NCBI GenBank assembly: GCA_030673845.1
Contig: JAUTCQ010000006.1
Span: 124,001 to 188,000 of the forward strand
Direction of reading: 5' to 3'
DNA: 64,000 nt
From: Verrucomicrobiota bacterium JB022
GTDB taxonomy: Bacteria > Verrucomicrobiota > Verrucomicrobiia > Opitutales > Oceanipulchritudinaceae
Shown here: positions 8,400-17,347 of the stretch, piece after piece
How the letters are laid out: every line of letters begins with the position of its first letter
How positions within the stretch are numbered: the stretch's first letter is position 1
Position numbers and translations under genes: made by a program
Notes under the pieces: generated by a model
What the model was told of the DNA's origin: nothing
Database searches by the model: none
What the model saw: only the letters and a program-made list of their open reading frames with translations

Positions 8400-9098
8400 T
8401 TACTTCTGGCCGTAGTAGGCGCCGGGGCCGTGCTTGCGCAGGTAGTGCTTGTCGAGCACGTGTGCGGGCAGGGGGGCGACGGCGGGGGCAATCTGGATGG
8501 CCTGGAAGGCCATTTGCGCGACCACCTCGAGGGCGATGGCGTTTTCGACTGCCTTGGCGCCGGAGGGGCCCCAGGTGAACGGGCCGTGTTGGGCCACGAG
8601 CACGGCGGGGATGGCGTCGGGGTCGAGGCCCTTGAAGGTCTCGGTGATCACCGCGCCGGTCTCCCACTCATAGCCGGCTTCGACTTCGCCGGGCGTCAGC
8701 ATGCGCGTGACAGGCACCGGACCGTAGAAGTGGTCGGCATGGGTCGTCCCGTAGCAGGGGATGGGCGTGCGCGCCTGGGCAAACGACACCGCGTAGCGCG
8801 AGTGCGTGTGCACGACGGAGCGGATGTTGCCGAAGGCGCGGAAGAGGCAGCGGTGCGTGGGTGTGTCCGAAGACGGGCGCAGGTCGCCCTCTACAATCTT
8901 GCCGTCGAGGTCGACGAGCACGATCTGCTCGGGCTGGAGCACGTCGTAGGCGACGCCGCTGGGCTTGATCGCAAACACGCCGGCGTCCCGGTCGAGCACG
9001 CTCACGTTGCCGAAGGTCAGGTCGACGAGGCCGGACTTGACCAACTGCTTGTTGGCCACACAGCACTCTTCGCGGATGTCCTTGAAGCGTGGGTCCAT
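8400..9098 (-). CDS. araD: L-ribulose-5-phosphate 4-epimerase AraD
   Basis: AraD converts L-ribulose 5-phosphate to D-xylulose 5-phosphate, the last step linking arabinose to the pentose phosphate pathway. The 232-residue length matches AraD. Class II aldolase-fold zinc ligands are visible as HTHS (His97, His99) and the His in LVAQHGPF (His171), together with the phosphate-binding GNVS (30-33) and SSDTPTH (77-82). It is the last gene of araB-araA-araD, 3 nt after araA, and is followed by a strong terminator. Confidence 0.97.
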   Translation of the reverse strand: MDPRFKDIREECCVANKQLVKSGLVDLTFGNVSVLDRDAGVFAIKPSGVAYDVLQPEQIVLVDLDGKIVEGDLRPSSDTPTHRCLFRAFGNIRSVVHTHSRYAVSFAQARTPIPCYGTTHADHFYGPVPVTRMLTPGEVEAGYEWETGAVITETFKGLDPDAIPAVLVAQHGPFTWGPSGAKAVENAIALEVVAQMAFQAIQIAPAVAPLPAHVLDKHYLRKHGPGAYYGQK

Positions 9099-9101
9099 GG
9101 C

Positions 9102-10616
9102 TTAGTGCCCTTGGCGGGAGGCGAGGGTGTAGTAGAGGTCGTTCCAGCGCACCTTGTCGCGGAAGGCGTCGAGCTTGGTGTCTTCGCCGATGAGCAGGTA
9201 TTCGATCCCGGCCATTTCTGCGAAGTGTTCGAGTACCTTGGGCGAGTATGCGCAGGTGTAGCCGGTGTGGTGGGCGCCGCCAGCGATGATCCAGCCTTCG
9301 AGGCCGGTGCGGAAGTCGGGCAGGGGCTTCCACACGGCACGGGCCACGGGCAGCTTGGGCAGGTCGGCGGGCGGCTCGATGGCGTCGACCGCGTTCACGA
9401 TGAGGCGGAAGCGGTTACCCACATCGACGATCGAGGCGTTGAGGCCACGGCCGGCGGGGGAGTTGAAGACCATGCGTACCGGGTCGTCCTTGCCGCCGAT
9501 GCCGAGCGGGTGGATCTCGATGTTGGGCTTGCCGGATGCGATGGAGGGGCAGATCTCCAGCATGTGCGAGCCAAGGACCATCTCGTTGCCCGGCTCCATG
9601 TGGTAGGTGTAGTCTTCCATGAAGGAAGCGCCTTCGGGCAGGCCGTGCGCCATCACCTTCATCGCGCGGACGAGGGCGGCCGTCTTCCAGTCGCCTTCGC
9701 CGGCAAAGCCGTAGCCGTCACCCATCAGGCGCTGCGGGGCCATGCCGGGCAGCTGGCTGAGGCCATGCAGGTCTTCGAAGGTGGTGGTGAAGCCGCTGTA
9801 GTTGCCGGCTTGCATGAACTGGCGCAGGCCGGCTTCGACGCGGGCTTCGGTGCGCAGCGACTGGTGGCGGTCGCCACCCTTGCGCAGCGCGGGCACCACG
9901 TTGTAAAGCTCTTCGTACTCGGCGCAGAGGCGGTCGACTTCGGAGTCCGCGATCTGGTTGACCACGTCGACGAGGTCGCCGATGCCATAGCCGTCGACGG
10001 TGAAGCCGAAGCGGGCTTCGGCGGCCACCTTGTCACCATCGGTCACGGCCACCTGGCGCATGTTGTCTCCAAAGCGGCAGAACTTGGCACCTTGCCACTC
10101 TTGCCACGCACCGGCGGCGCGCATCCACTCGGCCATGCGCACCTGGGTCTCTTCTTCACCCCAGAAGCCGGCCACGACGGAGTGCGGGCGGCGCAGGCGG
10201 GCGTTCATGAAGCCAAACTCGCGGTCGCCGTGGGCGGCCTGGTTCAGGTTCATGAAGTCCATGTCGATGGTGTCCCACGGCAGGTCGCGATTGAACTGCG
10301 TGTGGAGGTGCAGCATCGGCTTTTGCAGGTGGGTGAGGCCGCCGATCCACATCTTGGCGGGCGAGAAGGTGTGCATCCAGGCCACGAGGCCGGCGCACTG
10401 CGGGTTGGCGTTGGCTTCGCGCACGAGGTCGCGGATCGAATCCGGCGTGACGAGCAGGGCCTTGAAGGTGAGGTTGGTGGGCAGCTTGCCGCCCGCGTTG
10501 AGGGCCTCGACGATTTGCTGCGAGTGGTTCGAGACCTGACGCAGGGCTTCGGGGCCGTAAAGGTGTTGGCTTCCGGTAACGAACCAGAATTCCAGGGCTT
10601 TGGGAGCTAATTTCAT
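9102..10616 (-). CDS. araA: L-arabinose isomerase AraA
   Basis: AraA isomerises L-arabinose to L-ribulose using Mn2+ in the cytoplasm. At 504 residues it is the normal length. Family features include [10 protein letters not shown] near the N-terminus, the substrate region [18 protein letters not shown] with a metal-ligand Glu, and [24 protein letters not shown], which carries the second Glu and His ligands. It sits between araB (6 nt upstream) and araD (3 nt downstream), clearly one operon. Confidence 0.98.
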   Translation of the reverse strand: MKLAPKALEFWFVTGSQHLYGPEALRQVSNHSQQIVEALNAGGKLPTNLTFKALLVTPDSIRDLVREANANPQCAGLVAWMHTFSPAKMWIGGLTHLQKPMLHLHTQFNRDLPWDTIDMDFMNLNQAAHGDREFGFMNARLRRPHSVVAGFWGEEETQVRMAEWMRAAGAWQEWQGAKFCRFGDNMRQVAVTDGDKVAAEARFGFTVDGYGIGDLVDVVNQIADSEVDRLCAEYEELYNVVPALRKGGDRHQSLRTEARVEAGLRQFMQAGNYSGFTTTFEDLHGLSQLPGMAPQRLMGDGYGFAGEGDWKTAALVRAMKVMAHGLPEGASFMEDYTYHMEPGNEMVLGSHMLEICPSIASGKPNIEIHPLGIGGKDDPVRMVFNSPAGRGLNASIVDVGNRFRLIVNAVDAIEPPADLPKLPVARAVWKPLPDFRTGLEGWIIAGGAHHTGYTCAYSPKVLEHFAEMAGIEYLLIGEDTKLDAFRDKVRWNDLYYTLASRQGH

Positions 10617-10622
10617 AGGGGG

Positions 10623-12302
10623 CTAACGGCTTTGCTGTTCCTTGAGATTGAGAAGGTCTTTCATCACGTGGCCGAGCGGGGCATTGCCCACGCCGCCGAA
10701 CTGGTCGTGCACCTGTTGGTAGAGGGCGTAAAGCTGGTCGTAGACCTTGCCCGATTCGGCGTTGCGCTGGTACGACACGCCTTCCTTGATGCCGGTCATG
10801 GCCTTTTGGGCTGCGGTGAAGCTGGCGTGGCCACCCTTTTCGGGGCCGGCCATCACAGCGGCGGCCACGGCCGAGCCGAGCGCGCAGGCCTGGCTGGAGC
10901 GGGCGACGAGCATTTCGCGGCCGGTCACGTCGGCGTAGATCTGCATCAGCATGGCGTTCTTTTCGGCAATGCCGCCCGCGCAGATAATTCGGTCGACCTT
11001 CACGCCGTAGCTCTCGATGCGCTCGAGGATGGCGCGGGCGCCGAAGGCGGTGGCCTCGATCAGCGCACGGTAGATCTCGGCGGAGGTGGTGGCGAGGGTC
11101 TGGCCGAGCAGCAGGCCCGTCAGGCGCTGGTCGACGAGTACGGTCCGGTTGCCGTTGTTCCAGTCGAGCGCGAGCAGGCCGCTTTCGCCGGGCTTGAGGG
11201 CCGCAGCTTCCTTGGTCAGGCGGGCGTGCGCGTCGGGGCTTTCGCCACAGACGCCTTCGACCCACCACTTGAAAATGTCACCCACGGCCGATTGGCCGGC
11301 CTCGATGGCGTCGAAGCCCGGCAGGATGGAGCCGCGCACGATGCCGCAGATGCCCGGGATGTCGTCGGTATGCTTGTCGGCGGGGACCACGACGCAGTCG
11401 CAGGTGGAGGTGCCGATGACCTTGACGAGCGTGCCTTCTTCGATGCCGCAGCCGATCGCGCCGTAGTGCACGTCCATCTCGCCGATGGCGATGGGGATGC
11501 CGGCGGGCAGGCCGAGGGTCTGGGCCCACTCGTCGCAGAGCGTGCCGGCGGTGACGGAGGCGTCGTAAGCCTTGTCGTAAAGGCGGTCGCGCAGGTCGGC
11601 GAGGGCCGGGTCGAGCAGGCTCAAAAATTCCTTGTCGGGCAGGCCACCCCATTCATCGGAGTAGAAGGCCTTGTGACCGGCCGCGCAGACGCCGCGCTTG
11701 ATGTCTTCCGGGCGGGAGGCACCGGCGAGCACGGCGGGCACCCAGTCGGAGAGTTCGACCCAGGAGTAGGCAGCCTTGAAGACGTCGGGCGCCACTTTGC
11801 TGCACTTCCAGATCTTGCTCCAGAACCACTCCGAGGAGTAGGTGTTGCCGCACTTGGCGACGTATTGCGGGCGGTTTTCGCGGGCGAGGCGCGTGATGGT
11901 GACGGCCTCTTCGTGGGAGGTATGGTCCTTCCACAGCCAGCACTGGGCGGCGAGGTTGTCCTTGAATTCCGGCAGCATGCCCAGCGCTTCGTTACGCGCG
12001 TTGACGGGGATCGGGCTGGAGCCCGTGGTGTCGACGCCCAGGCCGATGACCTGATCGGGGCTAAAGGAGGCGTCCGTCTGCTTCGCTTCCGCGATCGCGA
12101 GGGACACCGCCTGCTTCATGGCTTCGAGGTAGTCGCCCGGGTGCTGACGCGCCAGGTGACTGTTCTTTCGATCCAACAAGACACCCGCTTCGCCCGAGGG
12201 GTAAGTCACGACGCCAGAACCTAACTCTTTTCCGTCCTGGCAGCGGACCAGCAAAGCACGCACCGAGTTGGTCCCGTAATCAAGACCGAGGGTAACGCTC
12301 AT
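10623..12302 (-). CDS. araB: L-ribulokinase AraB
   Basis: AraB phosphorylates L-ribulose to L-ribulose 5-phosphate with ATP. It is an FGGY-type kinase of 559 residues from the ATG at 12302. That start is chosen because MSVTLGLDYGTNSVRALLV places the phosphate-1 ATP loop DYGTNS at the usual position; a start at 12353 would run into the operator. Other signatures are GVDTTGSSP near 70, the catalytic-Asp region IGEMDVHYGAIGCG and the FGGY-like ICAGGIAEKNAMLMQIYADV. First gene of araB-araA-araD, divergent from the LacI regulator. No arabinose transporter is in the operon. Confidence 0.97.
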   Translation of the reverse strand: MSVTLGLDYGTNSVRALLVRCQDGKELGSGVVTYPSGEAGVLLDRKNSHLARQHPGDYLEAMKQAVSLAIAEAKQTDASFSPDQVIGLGVDTTGSSPIPVNARNEALGMLPEFKDNLAAQCWLWKDHTSHEEAVTITRLARENRPQYVAKCGNTYSSEWFWSKIWKCSKVAPDVFKAAYSWVELSDWVPAVLAGASRPEDIKRGVCAAGHKAFYSDEWGGLPDKEFLSLLDPALADLRDRLYDKAYDASVTAGTLCDEWAQTLGLPAGIPIAIGEMDVHYGAIGCGIEEGTLVKVIGTSTCDCVVVPADKHTDDIPGICGIVRGSILPGFDAIEAGQSAVGDIFKWWVEGVCGESPDAHARLTKEAAALKPGESGLLALDWNNGNRTVLVDQRLTGLLLGQTLATTSAEIYRALIEATAFGARAILERIESYGVKVDRIICAGGIAEKNAMLMQIYADVTGREMLVARSSQACALGSAVAAAVMAGPEKGGHASFTAAQKAMTGIKEGVSYQRNAESGKVYDQLYALYQQVHDQFGGVGNAPLGHVMKDLLNLKEQQSR

Positions 12303-12351
12303 AGGATGTTTGAGGCTGGCAGATGCGCTTTTCCTCGCCAAGGGGGCACTC

Positions 12352-12366
12352 ACTTGACAGTCAAGT
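12352..12366. promoter_or_regulatory. 15-bp perfect palindromic operator between araB and the LacI regulator
   Basis: acttgacagtcaagt is a perfect inverted repeat (7-bp arms around one central base) in the 68-nt gap between the divergent araB and LacI-type regulator starts. It begins 50 nt before the araB start and ends 4 nt before the regulator ATG. LacI-family proteins bind such palindromes as dimers, so it is the likely operator controlling both directions. It contains TTGACA on the plus strand and TTGACT on the minus, so it may overlap a -35 box. Confidence 0.7.
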
Positions 12367-12370
12367 CTAC

Positions 12371-13411
12371 ATGCCCCGCGTCACCATGCAAGACGTTGCC
12401 CGCCAAGCCGGTGTGTCGAAAAACGCCGTCTCGTTGGCGTTGAAAGGCGATGCCTCGATCTCGGCCACCACCCGCGCGCGCATCCTCGCGGCGGCGGATG
12501 AGCTGGGCTACACCCGCAACGCCACGGTGAGCGAGCTGATGTCGCGCCTGCGTCGGGAGCGCGAGCCGCGTTACCAGGCCACGCTCGGCCTGCTGCACGC
12601 CAACCAGGACGCGAAGGCGGCCTCCGCGCACCCGACGATCCCGGTGTATCTGGAGGGGGTGCGCCGCCGGGCGCGTCAACAGGGCTACCGGCTCGACAGT
12701 TTTTGGCTGCACGACCCGGAGATCCGGGGCGAGACGCTGCTGCGCATCCTGCGGCACCGCAATATCCGGGGCCTGCTCATCGTCGGGATGATGAAGGAGA
12801 ATCGCCTGCCCGATCACTTGCGCCCGGTGCTGGAGCAGACCGCTTGTGTGGTGACGGGGGTGCGTACGCGCGAGCCGACGCTGCCGTTTGCGGCGGTCGA
12901 CCACCACGCGCTGAGCCTGCGGGCGGTGGAGAAGGCGTTTTCCCTGGGCTACCAACGACCGGGCCTCGTGCTCGATCCGGTGATCGACGGGCTGGTGGAC
13001 CACCGTTTCAGCTCGGGCTACTTCGTGGGCGTGCAGCACTTGCCCGATTCGCAGCGCATCCCTCCGTTTTTCAACGTGGAGGGCGCGCGGCAAAACCCGG
13101 CCCTGTTTTACGACTGGCTGCACCAGCACCAGCCCGACGTGCTCTTTACGCTCTACAACTCCGTTGCGCGCTGGCTGGAGAATGTCGGCTGGCGCGTGCC
13201 GCAAGACATTGGGCTGATCCAGCTCGAATGGCGCTCATCCCGCCCGCACTGGGCTGGGATGAACCAGCACAACGAGGTGGTGGGCGAGGTGGCGGTCGAC
13301 ATGCTCATCAGCATGCTCCACAGCGATCAGGTGGGCCTGCCCGATTTTCCTCGCGCCAGCCTGATCGACAGCACCTGGATGGATGGCGATACGGTGCGCC
13401 AGCGGGGCTAG
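12371..13411 (+). CDS. LacI-family transcriptional regulator of the arabinose operon
   Basis: This 346-residue regulator has the LacI helix-turn-helix at the extreme N-terminus, MQDVARQAGVSKNAVSLAL, and the hinge-preceding ARILAAADELGYTRN. A periplasmic-binding-protein-like sensor domain runs from about residue 68 to the end. The ATG at 12371 is chosen because the helix-turn-helix then begins within six residues. It faces araB across a perfect 15-bp palindrome. By position it most likely represses araBAD and itself and responds to arabinose or a derivative. Bacterial ara operons are more often controlled by AraC- or GntR-type proteins, so a LacI-type controller is a variation. Confidence 0.9.
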   Translation: MPRVTMQDVARQAGVSKNAVSLALKGDASISATTRARILAAADELGYTRNATVSELMSRLRREREPRYQATLGLLHANQDAKAASAHPTIPVYLEGVRRRARQQGYRLDSFWLHDPEIRGETLLRILRHRNIRGLLIVGMMKENRLPDHLRPVLEQTACVVTGVRTREPTLPFAAVDHHALSLRAVEKAFSLGYQRPGLVLDPVIDGLVDHRFSSGYFVGVQHLPDSQRIPPFFNVEGARQNPALFYDWLHQHQPDVLFTLYNSVARWLENVGWRVPQDIGLIQLEWRSSRPHWAGMNQHNEVVGEVAVDMLISMLHSDQVGLPDFPRASLIDSTWMDGDTVRQRG

Positions 13412-13469
13412 ATTCCAGTCTCGCTTTCGGGGTGTCAGGAGCTTAGGCTGCGTTCAAGCAACTGTTTGA

Positions 13470-14249
13470 ATGCATATGAGCGTGCCTGAAATCGAAATCG
13501 CGAAAGCGGAAGGGGTTTTGGAGATCCAGATCGCCCGCCCGCAGAAGAAGAATGCGCTGACCTCGGCCATGTACGCCGCCTTGGCCGATGCCTTTACCGC
13601 TGCGGCGGAGGACCCGAGCGTGAAGGTGGTCTGCATCCGGGGCGCGCAAGGCGTGTTTACGGCGGGCAACGATCTGGGCGATTTTCTCAACCACCCGCCG
13701 CAGGATGGCGGGGCCCCGGTGTTCCGCTTCATCGAGGCGGCGGCTTTCTTTCCCAAGCCGCTCGTGGCGGTGGTGGAGGGTCTGGCGGTGGGGATCGGCA
13801 CGACGTTGCTGCTGCATTGCGACTATGTGCTGGCCGCGCCGGATACGCGTTTCATTTTGCCGTTCGTCAATCTGGGGCTCAGCCCGGAGGCGGCTTCAAG
13901 CTACCTGTTGCCTTTGCGCGCGGGCCACGCCTTGGCGGCCGAGCTGCTTCTGTTGGGTAGGCCTTTCGATGCGGCGACGGCGCAACGGGCGGGGTTGGTC
14001 AACGCCATCGTGCCGGCGGAAGAGCTGACGGGGCAGGCGCAGCAGCGTTGTCGACAACTGGCGGCCCAACCGGCTGCAGCCTTGCGCGCGACGAAGCGCC
14101 TGCTCAAGCAGCCTTATGTAGACGGCGTGCGGGCGGCGTTGAAGGCCGAGCAGGAGTTGTTTCTGGAGCGGCTGGCCTCGCCGGAGGCGCGCGAAGCGTT
14201 TGCCGCTTTCGCCGAAAAGCGCGCGCCGGACTTTTCGCGGTTTTCCTGA
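13470..14249 (+). CDS. Enoyl-CoA hydratase/isomerase family protein
   Basis: This 259-residue crotonase-fold protein probably acts on acyl-CoA thioesters. The oxyanion-hole segments are present: IRGAQGVFTAGNDLGDF (~51-67) and EGLAVGIGTTLLLHCDYVLA (~104-123). The hydratase Glu positions are not obviously conserved. At the second one the sequence reads NLGLSPEAASSYLLP, which has the Glu typical of enoyl-CoA isomerases (delta3-delta2) or hydratases. The C-terminal helix pair is intact. Substrate unknown. Starts at 13470 or 13476 are both possible. It lies upstream of, but 86 nt from, the OhrR-like gene. Confidence 0.88.
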   Translation: MHMSVPEIEIAKAEGVLEIQIARPQKKNALTSAMYAALADAFTAAAEDPSVKVVCIRGAQGVFTAGNDLGDFLNHPPQDGGAPVFRFIEAAAFFPKPLVAVVEGLAVGIGTTLLLHCDYVLAAPDTRFILPFVNLGLSPEAASSYLLPLRAGHALAAELLLLGRPFDAATAQRAGLVNAIVPAEELTGQAQQRCRQLAAQPAAALRATKRLLKQPYVDGVRAALKAEQELFLERLASPEAREAFAAFAEKRAPDFSRFS

Positions 14250-14335
14250 GCGGCGTGCAGAGGCGGATGCGATCTTGATCGCGCGCAATTTGGTTTGAAA
14301 TCACCGAAGTGGGGGCGTAGGTTGGGTGCTATCCG

Positions 14336-14767
14336 ATGAAACCGACGCTCGATCTTCCGTGCCTCGACCTTTACGCCACCTCGCGGGCCGTGATCAAGGC
14401 CTACGGCCCGCTGCTCAAGGACTTGGGGCTGACTTACCCGCAATACCTGGTGATGATTTCGCTTTGGCAGTACGGCACGCTGTCGGTCAAGGACTTGAGC
14501 GGGCTGCTCAACCTGGATTCGGGCACGCTTTCGCCCTTGCTGAAGCGCTTGCAGGCGGCTGGGCTGGTCGAGCGCACCCGCAGTACGGTGGATGAGCGCG
14601 GGGTCGATATTTCGCTGACCGACGAGGGGCGCCAACTGGAGGCGAAGTCGGCCGCCGTGCGGGAAAAGATCGGCGAGCTGTTTTGCCTGCCGGAGGCGGA
14701 GATGCGCCAGATGCAGGCCACCTTGCGCGCCATCACCGGGCGCATGGAAGCGTCGGCGGAAAAGTAG
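14336..14767 (+). CDS. ohrR: MarR-family regulator, OhrR-like organic peroxide sensor
   Basis: This 143-residue winged-helix regulator closely follows the OhrR pattern: Cys9 in [20 protein letters not shown] is at the place of the peroxidatic Cys, followed by [30 protein letters not shown] (recognition helix) and the wing [17 protein letters not shown]. OhrR represses organic-hydroperoxide resistance genes until its Cys is oxidised. The usual target ohr is not adjacent; the nearest gene is the enoyl-CoA hydratase upstream. The symbol rests on the conserved Cys and sequence pattern, so the general MarR call is safer than the specific one. Confidence 0.82.
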   Translation: MKPTLDLPCLDLYATSRAVIKAYGPLLKDLGLTYPQYLVMISLWQYGTLSVKDLSGLLNLDSGTLSPLLKRLQAAGLVERTRSTVDERGVDISLTDEGRQLEAKSAAVREKIGELFCLPEAEMRQMQATLRAITGRMEASAEK

Positions 14768-14776
14768 CGACGTTGT

Positions 14777-14788
14777 GGGGGGGGGGGG
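14777..14788 (+). repeat. Run of twelve G residues
   Basis: Twelve consecutive G follow the ohrR-like stop by 9 nt. It is an unusual homopolymer for the window and a possible sequencing or length-variable site. It is outside any coding frame I support. Confidence 0.9.
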
Positions 14789-14821
14789 TAATCTGTCCCT
14801 GCTTCGCCCTGGTCCCCAACA

Positions 14822-14853
14822 AAAAAGCGCCGGCTGTTGGGCCGACGCTTTTT
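14822..14853. terminator. Bidirectional rho-independent terminator
   Basis: The arms aaaaagcgccggc and gccgacgcttttt (14822-14834, 14841-14853) pair with one mismatch around a 6-nt loop. A-run and T-run flank both sides, so it can stop transcription from ohrR (+) and pdhC (-), which converge here. Confidence 0.88.
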
Positions 14854-14878
14854 GAAAAGGAAACGGTGAGACCTCGTG

Positions 14879-16273
14879 CTAGACGAGCATCACGGAGGGC
14901 GTCTCGAGGATGTCCTTGAGGGCCTGGAGGTATTGGGCACCCACGGCGCCGTCGATCACACGGTGGTCGCCGGAGAGGCCGACCTTCATGCGGTAGCCGA
15001 TCGTGATGTTGTCGTTTTCGTCGACGATCGGGGTCTTGACGGTGGCACCGACGGAGAGGATCGCGGCATTGGGCGGGTTGATGATGCCGTAGAAGTCGCT
15101 GATGCCGAACATGCCGAGGTTGGTCACCGTGAGGGTGCTGCCGCTCATTTCGTTGGGCTTCAGCTTCTTGTTACGGGCCTTGCCGATGAGGTCCTTGGCT
15201 TCGAAGGCGATCTGGCGCAGGCTCTTGGCGTGCGCGTCGCGGATCACCGGGGTCAGCAGGCCGTCGTCGATGGCTACACCGAAGGCGAGCTGCACGCCAC
15301 CGTGCTGGACGATCTTGTCGCCCTTCCACTCGCGGTTGATGGCGGGGACGCGGCGGACGGCTTCAGCGGCGGCCTTGAGGATGAGGTCGTTGACCGTGAA
15401 CTTCACGCCGCCTTGCTCTGCCGGGAGGTTGGAGAGCTTGTGGTTGAGAGCGGCGCGCAGGTCGGTGATCGGCTTGCCGTCGACTTCGATCTGCAGGTAA
15501 AAGTGCGGGGCCTGCGTCTTGGAGCCCACCAGTGCGCGCGCGATGGACGAGCGCATATTCGTGACCGGGATCGTCTTCTCTTCGATAAAGGGAGCGGCGG
15601 GGCCAGCGGCAGCGGCGGCAGGAGCCTGCTTGGGCTGGGGCTTGGCGGTGCCTTCCTTCTCGGCCTTCAGCACGTCGTCGCGCACGATGCGGCCACCGGG
15701 GCCGGTGCCCTTGATCATGGAGAGCACGAGGCCCTTTTCCTTGGCCAGCTTGCGGGCGAGGGGGGAGACCTTCACGTCCTTGTCGTCGCCGGCGTCGGCC
15801 TTGGCGTCTTCGTCGTCGGAGGCGTCCTTGGCTTCTTCCTTCTGGGCGTCTTCGGCCTTGGGCTGCTTGTCTTCCTTTTCGCCCTTGGTTTCTTCGGACT
15901 TGGGGGCCTCCTTGGGCTCCTTGGAAGATTCGGGCTCCTTGGCCGGCTCGGCCTTGGATTCGCTTTCCTTGGCGGACTTGCCGCTGTCGTCGGAAGACGC
16001 GCCACCACCCGCTTCGACGGCCGGGGCTTCTTCGCCCTTTTCGCCGACCGCGCAGATGGGCTGCCCGATGGCGACGGATTCACCTTCCTTGGCGTAGTGC
16101 TTGAGGATCACGCCATCCTCGAAGCATTCCACTTCCATGGTCGCCTTGTCGGTTTCCACTTCGCAGATCATGTCTCCGGCGGAGACGCTGTCGCCTTCCT
16201 GCTTGAGCCAGTTGACGAGCGTACCAGTAGTCATGGTATCGCTCAGCTTGGGCATCTCGATGATTTCGGCCAT
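14879..16273 (-). CDS. pdhC: Pyruvate dehydrogenase E2, dihydrolipoamide acetyltransferase
   Basis: E2 forms the core of the pyruvate dehydrogenase complex and transfers acetyl from lipoate to CoA. The 464-residue protein has one lipoyl domain (residues 1-80; lipoyl-Lys43 in [10 protein letters not shown]), an unusually charged Glu/Lys/Ser/Asp linker (~85-175) and an E3/E1-binding domain ([12 protein letters not shown] to GGRIVRDDV, ~178-210). The catalytic domain ends in GDHRVIDGA, with His437 and Asp441 as catalytic residues. It is the last gene of pdhA-pdhB-pdhC, ahead of a terminator. The linker differs from the Ala/Pro linkers of proteobacterial E2. Confidence 0.96.
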   Translation of the reverse strand: MAEIIEMPKLSDTMTTGTLVNWLKQEGDSVSAGDMICEVETDKATMEVECFEDGVILKHYAKEGESVAIGQPICAVGEKGEEAPAVEAGGGASSDDSGKSAKESESKAEPAKEPESSKEPKEAPKSEETKGEKEDKQPKAEDAQKEEAKDASDDEDAKADAGDDKDVKVSPLARKLAKEKGLVLSMIKGTGPGGRIVRDDVLKAEKEGTAKPQPKQAPAAAAAGPAAPFIEEKTIPVTNMRSSIARALVGSKTQAPHFYLQIEVDGKPITDLRAALNHKLSNLPAEQGGVKFTVNDLILKAAAEAVRRVPAINREWKGDKIVQHGGVQLAFGVAIDDGLLTPVIRDAHAKSLRQIAFEAKDLIGKARNKKLKPNEMSGSTLTVTNLGMFGISDFYGIINPPNAAILSVGATVKTPIVDENDNITIGYRMKVGLSGDHRVIDGAVGAQYLQALKDILETPSVMLV

Positions 16274-16311
16274 TGTTCGAAACGGGTAAACGGGTTGGGA
16301 GGCGGAGGAGT

Positions 16312-17301
16312 CTAGCGCTTGACGTTGAGCATGTCGAGGGCCTCGCGAATGATGATCGGGGCCTCGGGCAGCTGGACTTTTTCGACGGGCGGGCTGTAGA
16401 AGGCCGGGGCGTCGACGGCGCTGATGCGGTGCACCGGGGCGTCGAGGTAGTCGAAGCAGCGGCGCTGGATGAGGTGGCTGATCTGGGCGCCGATGCCGCA
16501 GTAGGGCTTGTTTTCCTCTACCAGCAGGGCACGGCCGGTCTTCTTGACCGACTTGATGATCGTCTCTTCGTCGAGCGGGCGGATGGAGCGCAGGTCGACG
16601 ACCTCCACTTCGATCTTGTGCTTTTCGGAGAGTTCCTTGGCCGCTTCGAGGGCCATCAGCACGCTGCGGCCGTGGGCGACGATCGTCAGGTCCTTGCCTT
16701 CGCGCTTCACGTCGGCCTTGCCGAGGGGCACGATAAAGTCTTCGTCGTCGGGCACTTCACCTTCCATGCCGTAGAGCACGGTGCTTTCCATCACGAAAAC
16801 GGGGTCGTTGTCGCGAATGGCGGCCTTCATCAGGCCCTTGGCGTCGGCCGGGGTGGCGGGGCAGACGACCTTGAGGCCGGGGAAGTTGGCCACGAGGTTT
16901 TCCGGCGTATGGCTGTGGGTGGCGCCGACGTTGGTGCCGCCGTTGGCGGGGCCGCGGATGACGAGGGGCACATTGATCTTGCCGCCCGACATGTAGCGGA
17001 GGGAGGAGGCGTTGTTCACGGCCTGGTCCCACGCGACGTAGACGAAGGAGAAGAACATCATCTCGATGACGGGGCGCAGGCCCATCATGGCGGAGCCGAT
17101 GCCGAGGCCGATGAAGCCGGCTTCGGAGATCGGGGCGTCCACGAGGCGCTTGTCGCCGAAGCGGGCCCAGAGGCCTTCCGTCACCTTGTAGGCACCATTG
17201 TATTGCGCGACTTCTTCGCCCATGACGAAGACGTTTTCGTCGCGCATGATTTCCTCAGCGAGCGCGTCCTTGATTGCTTGGCGGTAAGTGATAACGGCCA
17301 T
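16312..17301 (-). CDS. pdhB: Pyruvate dehydrogenase E1 beta subunit
   Basis: The 329-residue E1 beta pairs with E1 alpha to decarboxylate pyruvate with thiamine diphosphate. Family segments include the N-terminal ITYRQAIKDALAEEM-like start, VFVMGEEVAQYNGAYKVTEGL (Glu contacting the thiazolium), DAPISEAGFIGLGIGSAMMGL and the C-terminal transketolase domain with VDLRSIRPLDEETI and RALLVEE. It lies 38 nt upstream of pdhC and 46 nt downstream of pdhA on the same strand. Confidence 0.97.
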   Translation of the reverse strand: MAVITYRQAIKDALAEEIMRDENVFVMGEEVAQYNGAYKVTEGLWARFGDKRLVDAPISEAGFIGLGIGSAMMGLRPVIEMMFFSFVYVAWDQAVNNASSLRYMSGGKINVPLVIRGPANGGTNVGATHSHTPENLVANFPGLKVVCPATPADAKGLMKAAIRDNDPVFVMESTVLYGMEGEVPDDEDFIVPLGKADVKREGKDLTIVAHGRSVLMALEAAKELSEKHKIEVEVVDLRSIRPLDEETIIKSVKKTGRALLVEENKPYCGIGAQISHLIQRRCFDYLDAPVHRISAVDAPAFYSPPVEKVQLPEAPIIIREALDMLNVKR

Positions 17302-17347
17302 GTTCTTAAATTCGGTTCCTGATGCTCAGGTGGTTGCCGGAAAGGGT

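Noticed and set aside
8430-10610. A 726-codon plus-strand open frame
   Set aside because: It is antisense to araD and araA, which have full catalytic motifs. Composition-driven mirror frame.
10632-12224. A 530-codon plus-strand open frame
   Set aside because: It is antisense to araB and has no recognisable features.
14762-14880. G12 tract as a phase-variation switch
   Set aside because: It is after the ohrR-like stop codon and before a bidirectional terminator, so a length change would not alter a reading frame.
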